DNA of 23,005 bases from Actinobacteria bacterium UBA5176 (lineage in GTDB: Bacteria > Actinomycetota > UBA4738), in NCBI GenBank assembly GCA_002413305.1, contig DHWS01000129.1, positions 4,493 through 27,497 of the forward strand. Reading direction: 5' to 3'. The position numbers and the translations under genes were made by a program. This document shows, piece by piece, positions 21,930 through 23,005 of the stretch (within the stretch, counting starts at the first letter, position 1; the number at the start of each line of letters is the position of its first letter). The notes below the pieces were generated by a model that did not search any database, was not told where the DNA came from, and worked only from the letters and a program-made list of their open reading frames with translations.

Positions 21930-22457
21930 TCAGGGCGTCGGGGAACCGGTGGCGCCGGCAGCTGGGCACAACGGCGTCTTCACGCCCTCCAGCCCGAGGA
22001 GTCCGCAGAAGCTGCCGGTCTTCACCTTCCACGTCCCGCCCTCGAGCACGGCCTCTCCCTTCACGGTGTTCAGGGCCGGCTTGTCGTTCAGGAGGATCGT
22101 GTAGGTCACGATGGCGGTGTTCGCCGAGATGATCTGGACGCCGGAGATCGTCACGCTGACGCTCTTCGCCAGCGCGGTGTCGGCCTGTGCCCGGATGATC
22201 GGAAGGAAGGCGGCCCCGTTCTGCAGGACCGCCGCCTTCTGGTCGGCGGAGGTGCTGCCTTCGAAGAAGGTTTGCCAGTTCGAACGGATCTCGGCTTCGA
22301 TCGCCGCGCTCGACGGCGGACTCGCGGATGTGTTCGACGAGGAGCTGCTCGAGGTTTGTCCCCCCGGGGAGGTGCCGGTCGATCCGCTGCCTCCGGAACA
22401 GCCGGCCAACACCACTACCGCAGCCACGAGCATGAATCTGATCGGTCGCGAGGTCAC
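21930..22457 (-). CDS. MTB12-like secreted lipoprotein of unknown function
   Basis: This 175-residue predicted lipoprotein has a signal peptide ending in the lipobox VLAGC, so Cys20 is the acylation site, followed by a long Ser/Gly/Thr linker (21-52). The globular part begins WQTFFEGSTSADQKAAVLQNG and ends GEAVLEGGTWKVKTGSFCGLLGL, with two late cysteines that may pair. This arrangement matches the actinobacterial family of low-molecular-weight antigen MTB12-like proteins (a small NTF2-like fold), recognised by pattern rather than by search. The start is GTG at 22457 with no good ribosome binding site; ATG at residue 9 is an alternative. The gene is divergent from the cyclase at the right edge. 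Its function is unknown. Confidence 0.72.
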   Translation of the reverse strand: MTSRPIRFMLVAAVVVLAGCSGGSGSTGTSPGGQTSSSSSSNTSASPPSSAAIEAEIRSNWQTFFEGSTSADQKAAVLQNGAAFLPIIRAQADTALAKSVSVTISGVQIISANTAIVTYTILLNDKPALNTVKGEAVLEGGTWKVKTGSFCGLLGLEGVKTPLCPAAGATGSPTP

Positions 22458-22637
22458 CGGTGCAGCCTACGGGCACTGCCGCTACGTGTCGAGGCCAGCC
22501 CGGAGGTTCGAGCCGACTGATGACTCGCTTCCGCTCGATGTGGCGTTCAGTCTTCCGCCAGGTCATCGGCCCGAGTACCCTCGGAGGCTGCACGCACACC
22601 CAGGGACGTGGGGCGGGCCGCCCCGATCGAGGTGCCG
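22458..22637. promoter_or_regulatory. Divergent region between lipoprotein and cyclase genes
   Basis: This 180-base region should contain both promoters. On the plus strand TTCCGC (22553-22558) and TACCCT (22576-22581) are 17 bases apart and could serve the cyclase. The perfect hairpin GGGGCG-GGC-CGCCCC (22610-22624) lies just before the Shine-Dalgarno sequence GAGG (22629-22632). Confidence 0.3.
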
Positions 22638-23005
22638 GTGATCTGTTCGAGCTGCGGGACGGCGAACGCGCCAGGACGCAAGTTCTGCGGGGGCTGCGGA
22701 CGCCCGCTCGCCCTCGTCTGCCCCACCTGTGGCTCGGCCAACGAGCAGGGAGTGCGGTTCTGCGGCGAATGCGGCGCCGCCCTTGGTGGGTCCCCGGTGC
22801 CCCCCGGCCAGGCGGCCTCCGCCGCCCTGGCTGACCAGACACCCTCCACTGAGCTTCGGCTCGTCTCGGTGCTGTTCGCCGACCTCGTCGGCTTCACGTC
22901 GTTGTCCGAGCAGCGCGATGCCGAGGAGGTGCGCGACCTGTTGACGCGGTACTTCGACACCTGCCGGACCCTGATCACCCGGTACGGCGGCACCGTGGAG
23001 AAGTT
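22638..23005 (+). CDS. Double zinc-ribbon adenylate/guanylate cyclase, 5' part only
   Basis: The first 122 residues of a gene that continues beyond the window are visible. Two zinc ribbons come first, each with two Cys-x2-Cys knuckles (Cys3/6 with Cys17/20, then Cys28/31 with Cys42/45). A Pro/Ala linker follows, then the start of a class III nucleotide cyclase domain with FADLVGFTSLSE, where Asp82 is the first metal-binding Asp. In many soil actinobacteria this arrangement continues into an AAA/NB-ARC-like ATPase and TPR repeats, but that part is not visible. The start is GTG at 22638 with GAGG five bases ahead; GTG at 22632 or 22608 is possible. The gene is unrelated by function to the glycan cluster and marks its likely right border. 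Confidence 0.9.
   Translation, partial: MICSSCGTANAPGRKFCGGCGRPLALVCPTCGSANEQGVRFCGECGAALGGSPVPPGQAASAALADQTPSTELRLVSVLFADLVGFTSLSEQRDAEEVRDLLTRYFDTCRTLITRYGGTVEK

Overview
The window is about 23 kb of very GC-rich DNA whose gene content points to an actinobacterium (Actinomycetota). The evidence is the frequent GTG and TTG starts, a mycobacterial-type AftD-like arabinofuranosyltransferase homologue, two DUF3068 (PorA-family) membrane proteins, an MTB12-like lipoprotein, and a double zinc-ribbon class III nucleotide cyclase of the kind common in soil actinobacteria. No mycolate genes are seen. A lineage outside Mycobacteriales is possible, but the window cannot place it. I see no tRNA, rRNA, CRISPR array, insertion sequence or phage gene.

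Layout. (1) 94-1608 (-) encodes a polytopic GT-C mannosyltransferase-like enzyme. It is divergent from a coupled pair at 1825-3797 (+), a lipoprotein alpha/beta hydrolase and a condensation/WS-DGAT-like acyltransferase. (2) 3808-12422 (-) is one tightly packed six-gene run. In transcription order it holds a hexapeptide acyltransferase, a GT4 glycosyltransferase, a class I methyltransferase, a giant AftD-like GT-C protein, a small membrane protein and an AlkP-superfamily phosphodiesterase. (3) 12485-17669 (+), divergent from that run, holds two tandem DUF3068 paralogues, a GT-C-like membrane protein, a CmoB-like methyltransferase coupled to it, and a 49-residue membrane or secreted peptide. (4) 17738-22457 (-) holds an MTB12-like lipoprotein, ribosomal protein S4 (rpsD), GDP-mannose 4,6-dehydratase (gmd) and a flippase fused in frame to a GT4 glycosyltransferase. 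(5) The right edge (22638 on, +) is the start of a zinc-ribbon adenylate/guanylate cyclase.

How the genes could work together (inference): Gmd supplies a deoxyhexose nucleotide sugar precursor. The cytoplasmic GT4 enzymes and methyltransferases build and decorate a lipid-linked glycan, and the flippase-GT fusion couples a transfer step to export. The polyprenyl-phosphate-dependent GT-C enzymes (AftD-like, the 94-1608 protein, possibly the 14698-16428 protein) extend it outside the membrane. The acyltransferases, hydrolase and phosphodiesterase would modify or trim it, and the DUF3068 proteins would be surface partners. This is a candidate cell-envelope glycan locus combining an arabinan-type enzyme with duplicated DUF3068 proteins. 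The final polymer cannot be read from sequence.
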